Shown here: positions 6,443 through 13,163 of the stretch, piece after piece
Position numbering within the stretch: position 1 is the stretch's first letter
Layout: the number at the start of each line of letters is the position of its first letter
From: Quadrisphaera sp.
GTDB taxonomy: Bacteria; Actinomycetota; Actinomycetes; Actinomycetales; Quadrisphaeraceae
Length of the DNA stretch: 15,986 bases
Reading direction: 5' to 3'
Assembly: GCA_029258695.1 (NCBI GenBank)
Contig: JARIBR010000153.1
Coordinates: forward strand, 1 to 15,986
Notes under the pieces: generated by a model
The model's input: only the letters and a program-made list of their open reading frames with translations
What the model was told of the DNA's origin: nothing
Database searches by the model: none
Program-made: the position numbers and the translations under genes

Positions 6443-7941
6443 GAGCCACCCGCGTCGTCGTCGTCGGTGGTGGTCCCGGTGGGTACGAGGCCGCGCTGGT
6501 CGCCGGCCAGCTCGGCGCCGACGTCACCGTCGTCGAGCGCACCGGCCTCGGGGGGTCCACGGTGCTCACCGACGTCGTGCCCTCCAAGACGCTGATCGCC
6601 ACCGCCGAGGCCATGGAGGCCGTCGCCGCGTCCGGTGAGCTGGGGGTGTGCATCGGGGGGAGCGAGGACCCGGCTGCGGCGGTCACCGCAGACATGGCTC
6701 GCGTCAACGCCCGCGTCCGGGGTCTGGCGCGCAAGCAGTCCGAGGACATCGGTGCCCGGTTGCGCCGCGAGGGCATCCGCGTGGTGGAGGGGACCGGGCG
6801 CCTCGACGGGCCCCAACGGGTGGTGGTGGACACCTCGGCGACCTCCGAGGCCGCCGCGGACGTCGCCGCGGACGTCGCCGCGGACGTCGCTGCAGACGTC
6901 GCTGCGGACGTCGACGGGCTCGCCGGCGCGGCGAGCACGGACGCCGACGAGGTGCTCGACGCGGACGTGGTGCTGCTGTCCACCGGCTCCTACCCGCGCA
7001 CGCTGCCCGACGCCCAGCCCGACGGCGAGCGCATCCTCACGTGGAAGCAGCTGTACGGGCTCACCGAGCTTCCCGAGCGGCTCATCGTCGTCGGCTCGGG
7101 GGTGACGGGCGCGGAGTTCGCCAACGCCTACCACGCCCTCGGTGCCGAGGTGGTGCTCGTCTCCAGCCGTGACCGCGTCCTGCCCGGCCAGGACGGCGAC
7201 GCCGCGGAGGTCATCGAGGGCGTGTTCCGCCGTCGGGGCATGGAGGTCCTCTCCCGCGCGCGAGCGGTCTCCGCGCGGCGGGTCGGTGACGCTGTGGAGG
7301 TCGGCCTCGAGGACGGTCGGGTGCTGAGCGGTTCCCACTGCCTCGTCGCCGTCGGCTCGATCCCCAACACCGCGGGACTGGGGCTGGAGGAGGCGGGCGT
7401 GGAGCTCACGAGCAGCGGCCACGTGAAGGTGGACCGGGTCTCGCGGAGCACCGCTCGGGGGGTCTACGCCGCGGGGGACTGCACGGGGCTGCTCGCCCTG
7501 GCGTCCGTGGCCGCGATGCAGGGACGGACCGCCATGTGGCACGCCCTCGGTGACGCGGTCTCGCCCTTGAAGCTGCACCAGGTGTCGGCGAACATCTTCA
7601 CCACGCCGGAGATCGCGACCGTCGGCCTGACCCAGGAGCAGATCGAGGCCGGCGAGCAGCAGGGGCAGGTGCTGAAGCTGCCGCTGGCGACGAACCCGCG
7701 GGCCAAGATGCTGGGGATCGCCGACGGTTTCGTGAAGATCTTCTCGCGGCCGGGCTCCGGGGCCGTCGTCGGGGGAGTGGTCGTCGCCCCGCGGGCCTCC
7801 GAGCTGATCCACCCGATCACGCTCGCGGTGAAGCAGCGGCTCACCGTGGACCAGGTCGCCGAGACCTTCACCGTCTACCCGTCGCTCTCCGGGTCCGTGG
7901 CCGAGGCCGCTCGCCAGCTCCACGAGGTGGGCCCCGCCTGA
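6439..7941 (+). CDS. lpdA: LpdA-type NAD(P)H:quinone reductase (disulfide-less lipoamide-dehydrogenase homologue)
   Basis: This 500-residue protein has the two-dinucleotide-domain flavoprotein layout: FAD site VVVVGGGPGGYEA (6-18), NAD(P) site LIVVGSGVTGAEFANAYHAL, second FAD motif GVYAAGDCTG and a C-terminal dimerisation domain. The redox pair of true lipoamide dehydrogenases is absent: in GLGGSTVLTDVVPSK (36-50) the cysteine positions are T41 and V46. The C-terminal His/Glu dyad is also lost (Y480 and G485 in TVYPSLSGS). This matches the mycobacterial LpdA class known to reduce quinones instead of lipoamide. A 20-residue (AADV)x5 insertion lies at 139-158. The GTG at 6439 is the natural N-terminus and overlaps the stop of a 14-codon upstream ORF. 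Two palindromes follow downstream. Confidence 0.9.
   Translation: MRATRVVVVGGGPGGYEAALVAGQLGADVTVVERTGLGGSTVLTDVVPSKTLIATAEAMEAVAASGELGVCIGGSEDPAAAVTADMARVNARVRGLARKQSEDIGARLRREGIRVVEGTGRLDGPQRVVVDTSATSEAAADVAADVAADVAADVAADVDGLAGAASTDADEVLDADVVLLSTGSYPRTLPDAQPDGERILTWKQLYGLTELPERLIVVGSGVTGAEFANAYHALGAEVVLVSSRDRVLPGQDGDAAEVIEGVFRRRGMEVLSRARAVSARRVGDAVEVGLEDGRVLSGSHCLVAVGSIPNTAGLGLEEAGVELTSSGHVKVDRVSRSTARGVYAAGDCTGLLALASVAAMQGRTAMWHALGDAVSPLKLHQVSANIFTTPEIATVGLTQEQIEAGEQQGQVLKLPLATNPRAKMLGIADGFVKIFSRPGSGAVVGGVVVAPRASELIHPITLAVKQRLTVDQVAETFTVYPSLSGSVAEAARQLHEVGPA
6853..6912 (+). repeat. 12-bp tandem repeat x5 inside lpdA, encoding (AADV)5
   Basis: Five in-frame units of gccgcggacgtc occupy 6853-6864, 6865-6876, 6877-6888, 6889-6900 and 6901-6912. 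Units 1-3 are identical; unit 4 has two changes and unit 5 one, all synonymous. The repeat encodes residues 139-158, in the region between a strand of the FAD domain and DADVVLLSTGS, where homologues normally have a short loop. Gain or loss of units would keep the frame. Confidence 0.95.
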
Positions 7942-7986
7942 CCGCTCCCTCCCTCCTTCCTCCACACCCGCCTCCCTCACCCTTCA

Positions 7987-8048
7987 GCACTTCGTCGGAC
8001 GAGTGCACAGTCGGTGGCTCGCGGGTCAGCACTTCGTCGGACGAGTGC
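7987..8048. repeat. Left palindrome doublet (two copies, 42-bp period)
   Basis: Two identical 20-bp copies of GCACTTCGTCGGACGAGTGC lie at 7987-8006 and 8029-8048; identity extends to 23 bp (7984-8006 and 8026-8048). Each can fold with outer arms GCACT/AGTGC and an inner CGT/ACG after a bulged T. The copy-to-copy distance is 42 bp with a 22-nt spacer. The doublet lies 45 bp after the lpdA stop and 48 bp beyond the 3' end of the DUF559 gene. It could also act in termination between the convergent genes. Confidence 0.9.
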
Positions 8049-8096
8049 TGTGGGGGCGTTGACGGGAGGCTGGTGAAGCGCTGTGGTGACGGGCGG

Positions 8097-8987
8097 TCAG
8101 CGGTTCCGCGAGCCCGAGGAGAGGCGGGCCACCTCTCCGAGGACCATCGCCTCGAGCGCCCCCGAGGTCCGCAACGTCTCGGCGGTGACGTGCACGACGG
8201 TCCAGCCCGCTGCGGCCAGCCGGTTCAGGCGCTCTCGGTCCGCCGCGAACTGCGAGGTGTCACCGTGCCACCGCCCGTCGTACTCGACGGCGAGCCTGAG
8301 CCTCTCGATGGCCAGGTCCACGCGGCCGGCGAAGCCTCGCTCCGTCCGGACCACGACCTGCGGCACCACGTCGAGCCCGACCGCTCGCAACCTGACCCGC
8401 ACGACGGACTCGGGCCACGACTCCGCCCGCCCGTCGCACATCGTGGTGGCTGCGCGCACGGACACCACGTGGTCGTCGTGCCGGTTCGCGAGCCATCCGG
8501 CCAGTCGACCGACGTCGACGAGACCCGCCCGCACCACCGCGTCGAGGCGCGCCACCGCGGTCTCCAGAGGCTGACCGGCTGCGCAGTCGAAGGCCATGCG
8601 CTCCATCGGTGCGACCGGCACCCCCTCCCAGGAAGACCGTCCGAGCGGGCCGTGGGAGGCGCGTCGGATCGTGATGCCCCGCACCGCTGGGGCCGAGGTG
8701 CCGATGACGACCATGGTGACGGGATCCTTCGCCGCTGCCAGGGGGACGCCGAGCGCGCTCGCCATGGACGCGCCGGTGAGGTGGACGCCGTCCGGTACCA
8801 GCAGGCCCGCTGCGCGGCACTTCAACGGGTGGGTCAGCGGGACGTGCGCCGGGCGGTAGACGTCGTGCAGGACGGGCACCACCTTGGAGCGGTTGCGCAG
8901 CTGGCCCGCGGTGAGCACCCCGTGCTTCACCACCTCGGAGCCGCGGAAGATCTCGGGAAGGACGTCGGGCCACCCATGGCGAGTCAT
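8097..8987 (-). CDS. AbiEi-like winged-helix + DUF559 (Vsr-like) endonuclease-domain protein
   Basis: The 296-residue protein has an N-terminal winged-helix region like AbiEi-type antitoxins (residues 15-50, VVKHGVLTAGQLRNRSKVVP then VLHDVYRP), a central helical/strand region (55-180) and a C-terminal DUF559 domain of the PD-(D/E)xK fold. Nuclease signatures are AESWPESVVRVRL (188-200), VDLAIERLRLAVEYDG with D224 and E235, H241 and a D250-R251 pair before the closing AGWTVVHVTAETL (260-272). DUF559 proteins are predicted DNA endonucleases but mostly uncharacterised. ATG 8987 fits the usual family start; an in-frame ATG at 9017 is possible. No toxin partner (AbiEii) is adjacent. Palindrome doublets flank it on both sides, which suggests the wHTH binds them. 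Confidence 0.8.
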   Translation of the reverse strand: MTRHGWPDVLPEIFRGSEVVKHGVLTAGQLRNRSKVVPVLHDVYRPAHVPLTHPLKCRAAGLLVPDGVHLTGASMASALGVPLAAAKDPVTMVVIGTSAPAVRGITIRRASHGPLGRSSWEGVPVAPMERMAFDCAAGQPLETAVARLDAVVRAGLVDVGRLAGWLANRHDDHVVSVRAATTMCDGRAESWPESVVRVRLRAVGLDVVPQVVVRTERGFAGRVDLAIERLRLAVEYDGRWHGDTSQFAADRERLNRLAAAGWTVVHVTAETLRTSGALEAMVLGEVARLSSGSRNR

Positions 8988-9052
8988 GGGGGAGAGGCTC
9001 TGACCTCCCGACGTCATCCTCGAGCGCCGCGCCCGACGTCGGTGGACGACCT

Positions 9053-9065
9053 GCCTCCGGGAGGC
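9053..9065. repeat. Short palindrome upstream of the DUF559 gene
   Basis: GCCTCC-G-GGAGGC is a perfect 6-bp inverted repeat about a single base, 66 bp before the DUF559 start. It may be part of the promoter region; function is unknown. Confidence 0.35.
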
Positions 9066-9101
9066 TCCGCCTGTGGACAACGACGTGCGGTCCCCCGATG
9101 A

Positions 9102-9163
9102 GCACTTCGTCGACGAAGTGCTCGTCGGCGCCGGGCCAGGCCAGCACTTCGTCGACCAAGTGC
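9102..9163. repeat. Right palindrome doublet (two copies, 42-bp period)
   Basis: GCACTTCGTCGACGAAGTGC at 9102-9121 is a perfect palindrome; it extends to 24 bp (9100-9123) and, with one mismatched pair, to 34 bp (9095-9128). The second copy, 9144-9163, has a single mismatched pair (GCACTTCGTCGACCAAGTGC). The period is 42 bp with a 22-nt spacer, the same as in the left doublet. All four copies share AGCACTTCGTCG in the same orientation. The doublet starts 115 bp upstream of the DUF559 start codon, where its promoter should be, and also follows the 3' end of accA3. Confidence 0.93.
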
Positions 9164-9244
9164 GGGAGGGGGCGGTGAGCGGGTGGAGAGACGAGGTGTG
9201 CGAGGCGGTGCGGGGGGTGCGCGGTGGAGAAGGTCCAGCGAGGG

Positions 9245-11038
9245 TCAGGCATCCACGAGGTCGCAGATGAGCGACCCCGTCGAGAGCGACTCCCCGACAC
9301 CGGCGCTGAGCCCGGAGACCACCCCGGAACGGTGCGCGAGCAGGGGCTGCTCCATCTTCATCGCCTCGAGGACCAGGACGAGGTCGCCCTCGGCCACCTT
9401 CTGCCCCTCCGCGACCGCGACCTTCACCACGGTGCCCTGCATCGGAGCGGTGACCCCGCCCTTGCCGTGCTTCACCGGCGTCCGGGCCGCCGAGGAGGTG
9501 CGCCGTCGGGGGCGCCGGGACGGGCCCATCCCCCGGGGGCTGGCGACGTGGCCGTTCGCGCCGGTGGCGGTGCCCAGCCCGCCGGGGAGCACCACCTCGA
9601 GGCGCTTGCCGCCGACCTCGACGACGACGACCTCGCGCTCCGCAGGGCGCGGCGCGTCGGTGCTCACCGGCGCCACCGCGGGGACGTCGTTCGTCCACCC
9701 GGTCTCGATCCAGCGGGTGTGCACCGTGAACGGGGCACCGTCGGCGGGCGCGAAGGCCGGGTTGACGACGACGGCGCGGTGGAAGGGCAGCACCGTCGGC
9801 ACGTCCTCGACGGTGAACTCGGCCAGCGCGCGGCGCGCCCGGGCCAGCGCCTGCTCGCGGGTGGCCCCGGTGACGACCAGCTTGGCCATCATGGAGTCGA
9901 ACGCCCCGGAGATCAGGTCACCCGAGCGCACCCCGGTGTCGACCCGCACCCCCGGGCCGCTGGGGGCCTCGAAGCGGCCCAGCCGGCCCTGGCAGGGCAT
10001 GAAGCCGGCCCCGACGTCCTCGCCGTTGATGCGGAACTCCAGGGAGTGCCCACGGGTGGTGACCTCGCTGTAGCCCAGCGGCTCGCCGGCGGCGATGCGC
10101 AGCTGCTCACCCACGAGGTCGAGGCCGCTGATCTCCTCGCTGACGGTGTGCTCCACCTGCAGGCGGGTGTTGACCTCGAGGAAGGACAGCGTGCCGTCCG
10201 CCCCGACGAGGAACTCCACGGTCCCGGCCCCGACGTACCCGACGGCGGAGAGGATGTCGACCGAGGAGCGACGCATCGTCGCCTCGACCTCGGGGTCGAG
10301 GAAGGGCGCGGGCGCCTCCTCCACGAGCTTCTGGTGGCGCCGCTGGAGGCTGCAGTCCCGCGTGGAGACCACGACGACGCTGCCGTGGGCGTCGGCCAGG
10401 CACTGCGTCTCGACGTGGCGCGGCCGGTCGAGGTAGCGCTCGACGAAGCACTCGCCGCGCCCGAAGGCGGCCGTCGCCTCGCGCACCGCGGACGTGAACG
10501 CCTCCGGGATCTCCTCCCGGGTGCGCACCACCTTCAGGCCGCGACCACCACCGCCGAACGCTGCCTTGATGGCCAGCGGCAGGCCGTGGTCGTCGGCGAA
10601 GGCGAGGACGGCCTCGACGTCGTCCACCGGCCCCGGGGTTCCGGCGACGAGCGGAGCGCCGACCTTCTCCGCGACGCGACGGGCCTCGACCTTGTCGCCG
10701 AGGGCTTCGATGGCCTCGGGGGAGGGGCCCACCCACGTCAGGCCCGCGTCGAGGACCGTCTGCGCGAACGCGGCGTTCTCGGCCAGGAAGCCGTAGCCGG
10801 GGTGCACGGCGTCGGCCCCGGAGCGCTTCGCGACGTCGATGAGCTTGTCGGCGCGCAGGTACGTCAGGCTCGCGGTGCTCCCGTGCAGCGCGTACGCCTC
10901 GTCGGCGAGCGTGACGTGCAGGGCGTCGCGCTCGGAGTCGGCGTAGACGGCCACGCTGAGGATCCCGGCGTCGCGGCAGGCGCGGATGATGCGGACAGCG
11001 ATCTCCCCGCGGTTGGCGACGAGGACCTTGGAGACCAT
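9245..11038 (-). CDS. accA3: Acyl-CoA carboxylase alpha subunit (biotin carboxylase + BCCP)
   Basis: The 597-residue product fuses biotin carboxylase (about 1-450) to a biotin carboxyl carrier domain (about 525-597), the usual actinobacterial layout for acetyl/propionyl-CoA carboxylase, which feeds malonyl- and methylmalonyl-CoA to lipid synthesis. It starts with the canonical [21 protein letters not shown] (6-25 shown in part), has the ATP-grasp loop GGGGRG (162-167), [10 protein letters not shown] (288-297, with the catalytic Glu/Asn/Arg) and the biotinylation motif EAMKM with K561. A Gly/Arg-rich linker (about 490-530) joins the domains. The ATG at 11038 has TACTGT 6 nt ahead and no Shine-Dalgarno, so a leaderless transcript is likely. 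The beta subunit is not in the window. Confidence 0.96.
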   Translation of the reverse strand: MVSKVLVANRGEIAVRIIRACRDAGILSVAVYADSERDALHVTLADEAYALHGSTASLTYLRADKLIDVAKRSGADAVHPGYGFLAENAAFAQTVLDAGLTWVGPSPEAIEALGDKVEARRVAEKVGAPLVAGTPGPVDDVEAVLAFADDHGLPLAIKAAFGGGGRGLKVVRTREEIPEAFTSAVREATAAFGRGECFVERYLDRPRHVETQCLADAHGSVVVVSTRDCSLQRRHQKLVEEAPAPFLDPEVEATMRRSSVDILSAVGYVGAGTVEFLVGADGTLSFLEVNTRLQVEHTVSEEISGLDLVGEQLRIAAGEPLGYSEVTTRGHSLEFRINGEDVGAGFMPCQGRLGRFEAPSGPGVRVDTGVRSGDLISGAFDSMMAKLVVTGATREQALARARRALAEFTVEDVPTVLPFHRAVVVNPAFAPADGAPFTVHTRWIETGWTNDVPAVAPVSTDAPRPAEREVVVVEVGGKRLEVVLPGGLGTATGANGHVASPRGMGPSRRPRRRTSSAARTPVKHGKGGVTAPMQGTVVKVAVAEGQKVAEGDLVLVLEAMKMEQPLLAHRSGVVSGLSAGVGESLSTGSLICDLVDA

Positions 11039-11044
11039 CCGGGC

Positions 11045-11050
11045 ACAGTA
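11045..11050 (-). promoter_or_regulatory. Putative -10 box (TACTGT), leaderless start of accA3
   Basis: On the minus strand TACTGT ends 6 nt before ATG 11038. The start codon has no Shine-Dalgarno. A strong inverted repeat starts 20 bp upstream of this box, abutting the expected -35 position. Confidence 0.5.
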
Positions 11051-11070
11051 AGGCTGGATCCGCCGTGCCA

Positions 11071-11103
11071 CGACACCCTTGTAGCCCGGCGACAAGGGTG
11101 TCG
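11071..11103. promoter_or_regulatory. 12-bp inverted repeat next to the accA3 promoter (putative operator)
   Basis: CGACACCCTTGT (11071-11082) and ACAAGGGTGTCG (11092-11103) are perfect arms about a 9-bp centre. Relative to a start at 11038 the element covers about -33 to -65, so it abuts the -35 region. If accA3 is leaderless this DNA is not in its mRNA, which favours a protein-binding site over an RNA structure. The regulator is unknown; control of fatty-acid precursor supply is an inference from the target gene. Confidence 0.55.
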
Positions 11104-11123
11104 CCGCAGCGTTGTCGCCGGGC
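11084..11123. repeat. Second 12-bp inverted repeat overlapping the first
   Basis: GCCCGGCGACAA (11084-11095) and TTGTCGCCGGGC (11112-11123) are perfect arms separated by 16 bp. They share 11092-11095 with the right arm of the first repeat, so the two foldings would be mutually exclusive in RNA or single-stranded DNA. Confidence 0.7.
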
Positions 11124-11404
11124 GGCGCACCGGTGCGACGCGTGGTGATGCCAAGTGGCCCATGGTGACGACGCGGGGATGATCGGGCGGTTGCTCGGGC
11201 ATCCGGGCGGGGAGTGGGGCGACCATGGGCGGATGAGCCCTGCTCTAGCGGCGTCCCGGCCGCGGACGGTGTCGGTGGACCGTCGGCCGGGGCCCTCGTG
11301 ACGACCGTCCGCCTCGTCACCACGAGTGTCGCGGCCGGCGCCGCGACCGGGCCGAGCCGGTCGCGCCCTCGTCCCGGACGTGGCGGTCGGTCCTCTTCTT
11401 CGAG
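11124..11404. other. Intergenic region with no clear gene
   Basis: Between the inverted repeats and the first paralog I see no gene with convincing homology. The reading frame of the paralog is open back to a TAG at 11246-11248 but contains no ATG or GTG before 11405. A 22-codon ATG frame (11233-11301) overlaps a GTG at 11298 that opens a short Arg/Ser-rich frame ending at 11447; neither resembles a known protein. Confidence 0.4.
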
Positions 11405-12016
11405 GTGGGGCTCCTCCCGGTGTTCTCGCCAGCTGGTCCGGGGGTGAGCGTCGTGGCGCTGGTCGTCCTCGAGACCGCCGCCGCGACGCTGCTCGCGCTG
11501 CTGGTCCTCCGGGCGCACCGCCGCCGTCAGGTGTCCGCCGCCCGCGCCGCCCACCCCGGGGCGACGGTCGTGCTCGCCTCGATGGTCGACCTCGGGAGCA
11601 TGCGCCTGGCGCAGTGGTCCGCGGCGACGGGGGCGTCGCTGCCGTTCGTCACCGGCGCCGTGGTCGTCGTCGCTGACGCCGACGGGCTGGCGCTCGCGCG
11701 CGCCGACGTCCCGGGGGAGCCGGTGCACCGCTGGGTCTGGCGGGAGGTGGAGCTGTTCTCTCAGACGCATGCCGTCCGCGACGTGCTGGTGCTGAGTCTG
11801 CGCGGGCCACCGCCGGCACCACGGGCCCGGCGCGTGCCGGTGGAGCGCCGTCGCTTCGACGTCACGCTGGCGGTGCGGGACATCACGCTGACGGCGCTGA
11901 CCGCGGCGACCACGGCCGCCGCCGTCCGAGATGCTGTCGCGTCGCTGAGCTCCCGGCGTCGCGGTACCCCGGACACCTGCGCGGGCAGTGGCACGACGGT
12001 CGAGCGGCGGCCCTGA
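11405..12016 (+). CDS. Hypothetical one-TM protein, shorter tandem paralog
   Basis: The 203-residue product has one hydrophobic helix at about 14-36 ([20 protein letters not shown]) followed by HRRR, so the rest is likely cytoplasmic. Residues 38-158 align clearly with residues 138-262 of the next gene: shared blocks include [11 protein letters not shown]-x-x-MRLAQW, HRW-x-W-x-x-VEL and VERRR-x-x-VTLAVRD. Compared with that paralog it lacks about 100 N-terminal residues. The GTG at 11405 is the first start in an open frame and has no Shine-Dalgarno; GTG 11444 is an alternative just before the helix. I do not recognise the family and assign no function. Confidence 0.62.
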   Translation: MGLLPVFSPAGPGVSVVALVVLETAAATLLALLVLRAHRRRQVSAARAAHPGATVVLASMVDLGSMRLAQWSAATGASLPFVTGAVVVVADADGLALARADVPGEPVHRWVWREVELFSQTHAVRDVLVLSLRGPPPAPRARRVPVERRRFDVTLAVRDITLTALTAATTAAAVRDAVASLSSRRRGTPDTCAGSGTTVERRP

Positions 12017-12182
12017 ACGCGGGCACCACGCCGCGCTCGTCGACGACCGCGCGCTGCGGGGTCCAGCCGCCGGTCGCTGTTCGTCACTGGCCGTGATGCC
12101 ACGCCGACGGCTGGCGGCCGTCTGAGCGGCGGAGCCGCGCGCTGTCTTCCGCGGCGGTACCACCACGAGGACGATCGACACC

Positions 12183-13103
12183 ATGAGTGTGGGAAGTGGT
12201 GAGACGTCGCGTCGCGCCAGGTCGGACGGGTTGCTCGAGACGTTCGTCCTCATCACGCTCGGCGGCGCCGCTGGCCTGTCGGTGCTGCTCCTCCCCAGCA
12301 CGGCCCAGCCGGCAGTCTCCACGAGCGTGATGTACGCCGCTCTCCTCACCAACTTGGCGGCGCTGCTGTCCGAGTGGCGGCAGCGCCGTCGCGCACGCGA
12401 CGGCGCTGCCAGCCCCGACGTGTCGACGACGCTCTCCTTGCTGCACCGGCCGGGCGTCCGGAGGACTGACGCGGTCGTGCTCGGCGTGGTGTTGGCGCAG
12501 GTCGGCCTCATCCTCGACTCCGGGGTGCTGGGGGTGGCCGTCGTCGTCGTGGGCGCGGTGGCGACGGCCGCCCTGGGCCCGCTCGTCCGACGCTCCCACC
12601 GCCGGCAGCTCGCCGCGGCCCGCGCTGCGCACCCCGGCGAGGCCGTGGTCCTCGTCGCGCTGGTGGACCTCGCCACGATGCGCCTGGCGCAGTGGGCCAA
12701 GGCGGCGAGGGTGTCGCTGCCCGCCGACCTCGGGCGCGCCGGCGTGCTCACCGCCGACGTCCGTGGCGTCGCCCTGCACCGCTCCGGCCGCCCGGACCGC
12801 CTGGTCCACCGGTGGGCGTGGGACGACGTCGAGCTGGCGACCGCGCCCCACCCGGAGGACCCCGAGGCGGCGGCGCTGAGCCTCACGCTGCTCGGCCCGC
12901 GCCCGGTGGAGCGCCGCCGCGCCGTCCCGGTCGGGCGACGGCGCTTCGCCGTGACGCTCGCGGTGCGCGACGGCGCCCTGCCCGCCCCGCACGACGTCGT
13001 GGACGGCGCTGTGGATCACCTCACGGCCTCTCGCAGCGGTGCCAGCACCGGCGCCGCCGACACCTCTCCTGGTGTGGCCGCCTCCACGGTGGGGTACAAC
13101 TAG
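12183..13103 (+). CDS. Hypothetical multi-TM protein, longer tandem paralog
   Basis: The 306-residue product has hydrophobic segments at about 17-38, 46-63 and 96-135 (probably two helices), then a cytoplasmic domain beginning with [15 protein letters not shown] at 138-152. That domain has regular strand-like blocks ([19 protein letters not shown], then [14 protein letters not shown], then [12 protein letters not shown]) shared with the preceding gene at an exact 100-residue offset over the first half. Start ATG 12183 has a poorly spaced GAGG about 10 nt upstream. A 32-bp palindrome lies in the coding sequence for the loop after the second segment (residues 66-76). The two genes are separated by 166 bp holding nothing recognisable. 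Family and function are unknown to me. Confidence 0.75.
   Translation: MSVGSGETSRRARSDGLLETFVLITLGGAAGLSVLLLPSTAQPAVSTSVMYAALLTNLAALLSEWRQRRRARDGAASPDVSTTLSLLHRPGVRRTDAVVLGVVLAQVGLILDSGVLGVAVVVVGAVATAALGPLVRRSHRRQLAAARAAHPGEAVVLVALVDLATMRLAQWAKAARVSLPADLGRAGVLTADVRGVALHRSGRPDRLVHRWAWDDVELATAPHPEDPEAAALSLTLLGPRPVERRRAVPVGRRRFAVTLAVRDGALPAPHDVVDGAVDHLTASRSGASTGAADTSPGVAASTVGYN
12379..12410. repeat. 32-bp palindrome inside the long paralog gene
   Basis: Two perfect 15-bp arms (12379-12393 GGCAGCGCCGTCGCG and 12396-12410 CGCGACGGCGCTGCC) flank a central CA. The element lies in frame within coding sequence for the Arg-rich cytoplasmic loop (QRRRARDGA). In mRNA it would form a very stable hairpin after forming a slightly larger loop. 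Confidence 0.9.
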
Positions 13104-13163
13104 CCAGGGGTGGCAGGACCTTCGTCCCCCTCGACGACGAGAGAGTGAACCGGTGAGTCCTTC

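Noticed and set aside
6172..7980. Very long open frame on the minus strand antisense to lpdA
   Set aside because: It is the GC-bias shadow of lpdA and the cyclotransferase: the translation is low-complexity Arg/Gly/His-rich, and the opposite strand has full flavoprotein motifs.
8097..8987. AbiE-type toxin-antitoxin pair
   Set aside because: Only an AbiEi-like N-terminal domain is present; no adjacent AbiEii nucleotidyltransferase is encoded on either strand.
7942..9244. Whether the DUF559 gene plus doublets is a classical insertion sequence
   Set aside because: No transposase fold, no terminal inverted repeat pair in opposite orientation and no target-site duplication are visible; the four copies are all in the same orientation.
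9073..9270. 65-codon plus-strand frame across the right doublet
   Set aside because: Its only pattern (repeated HFVDEV/HFVDQV) is the translated palindrome; codon use is otherwise not gene-like.
10433..10456. CGACGAAGCACTCG-like sequence inside accA3 resembling the palindrome motif
   Set aside because: It encodes the conserved ECFVERYL of biotin carboxylase and lacks the second arm; similarity is coincidental.
9224..11182. Long plus-strand open frame antisense to accA3
   Set aside because: No domain is recognisable, and the minus strand encodes a complete biotin carboxylase/BCCP.
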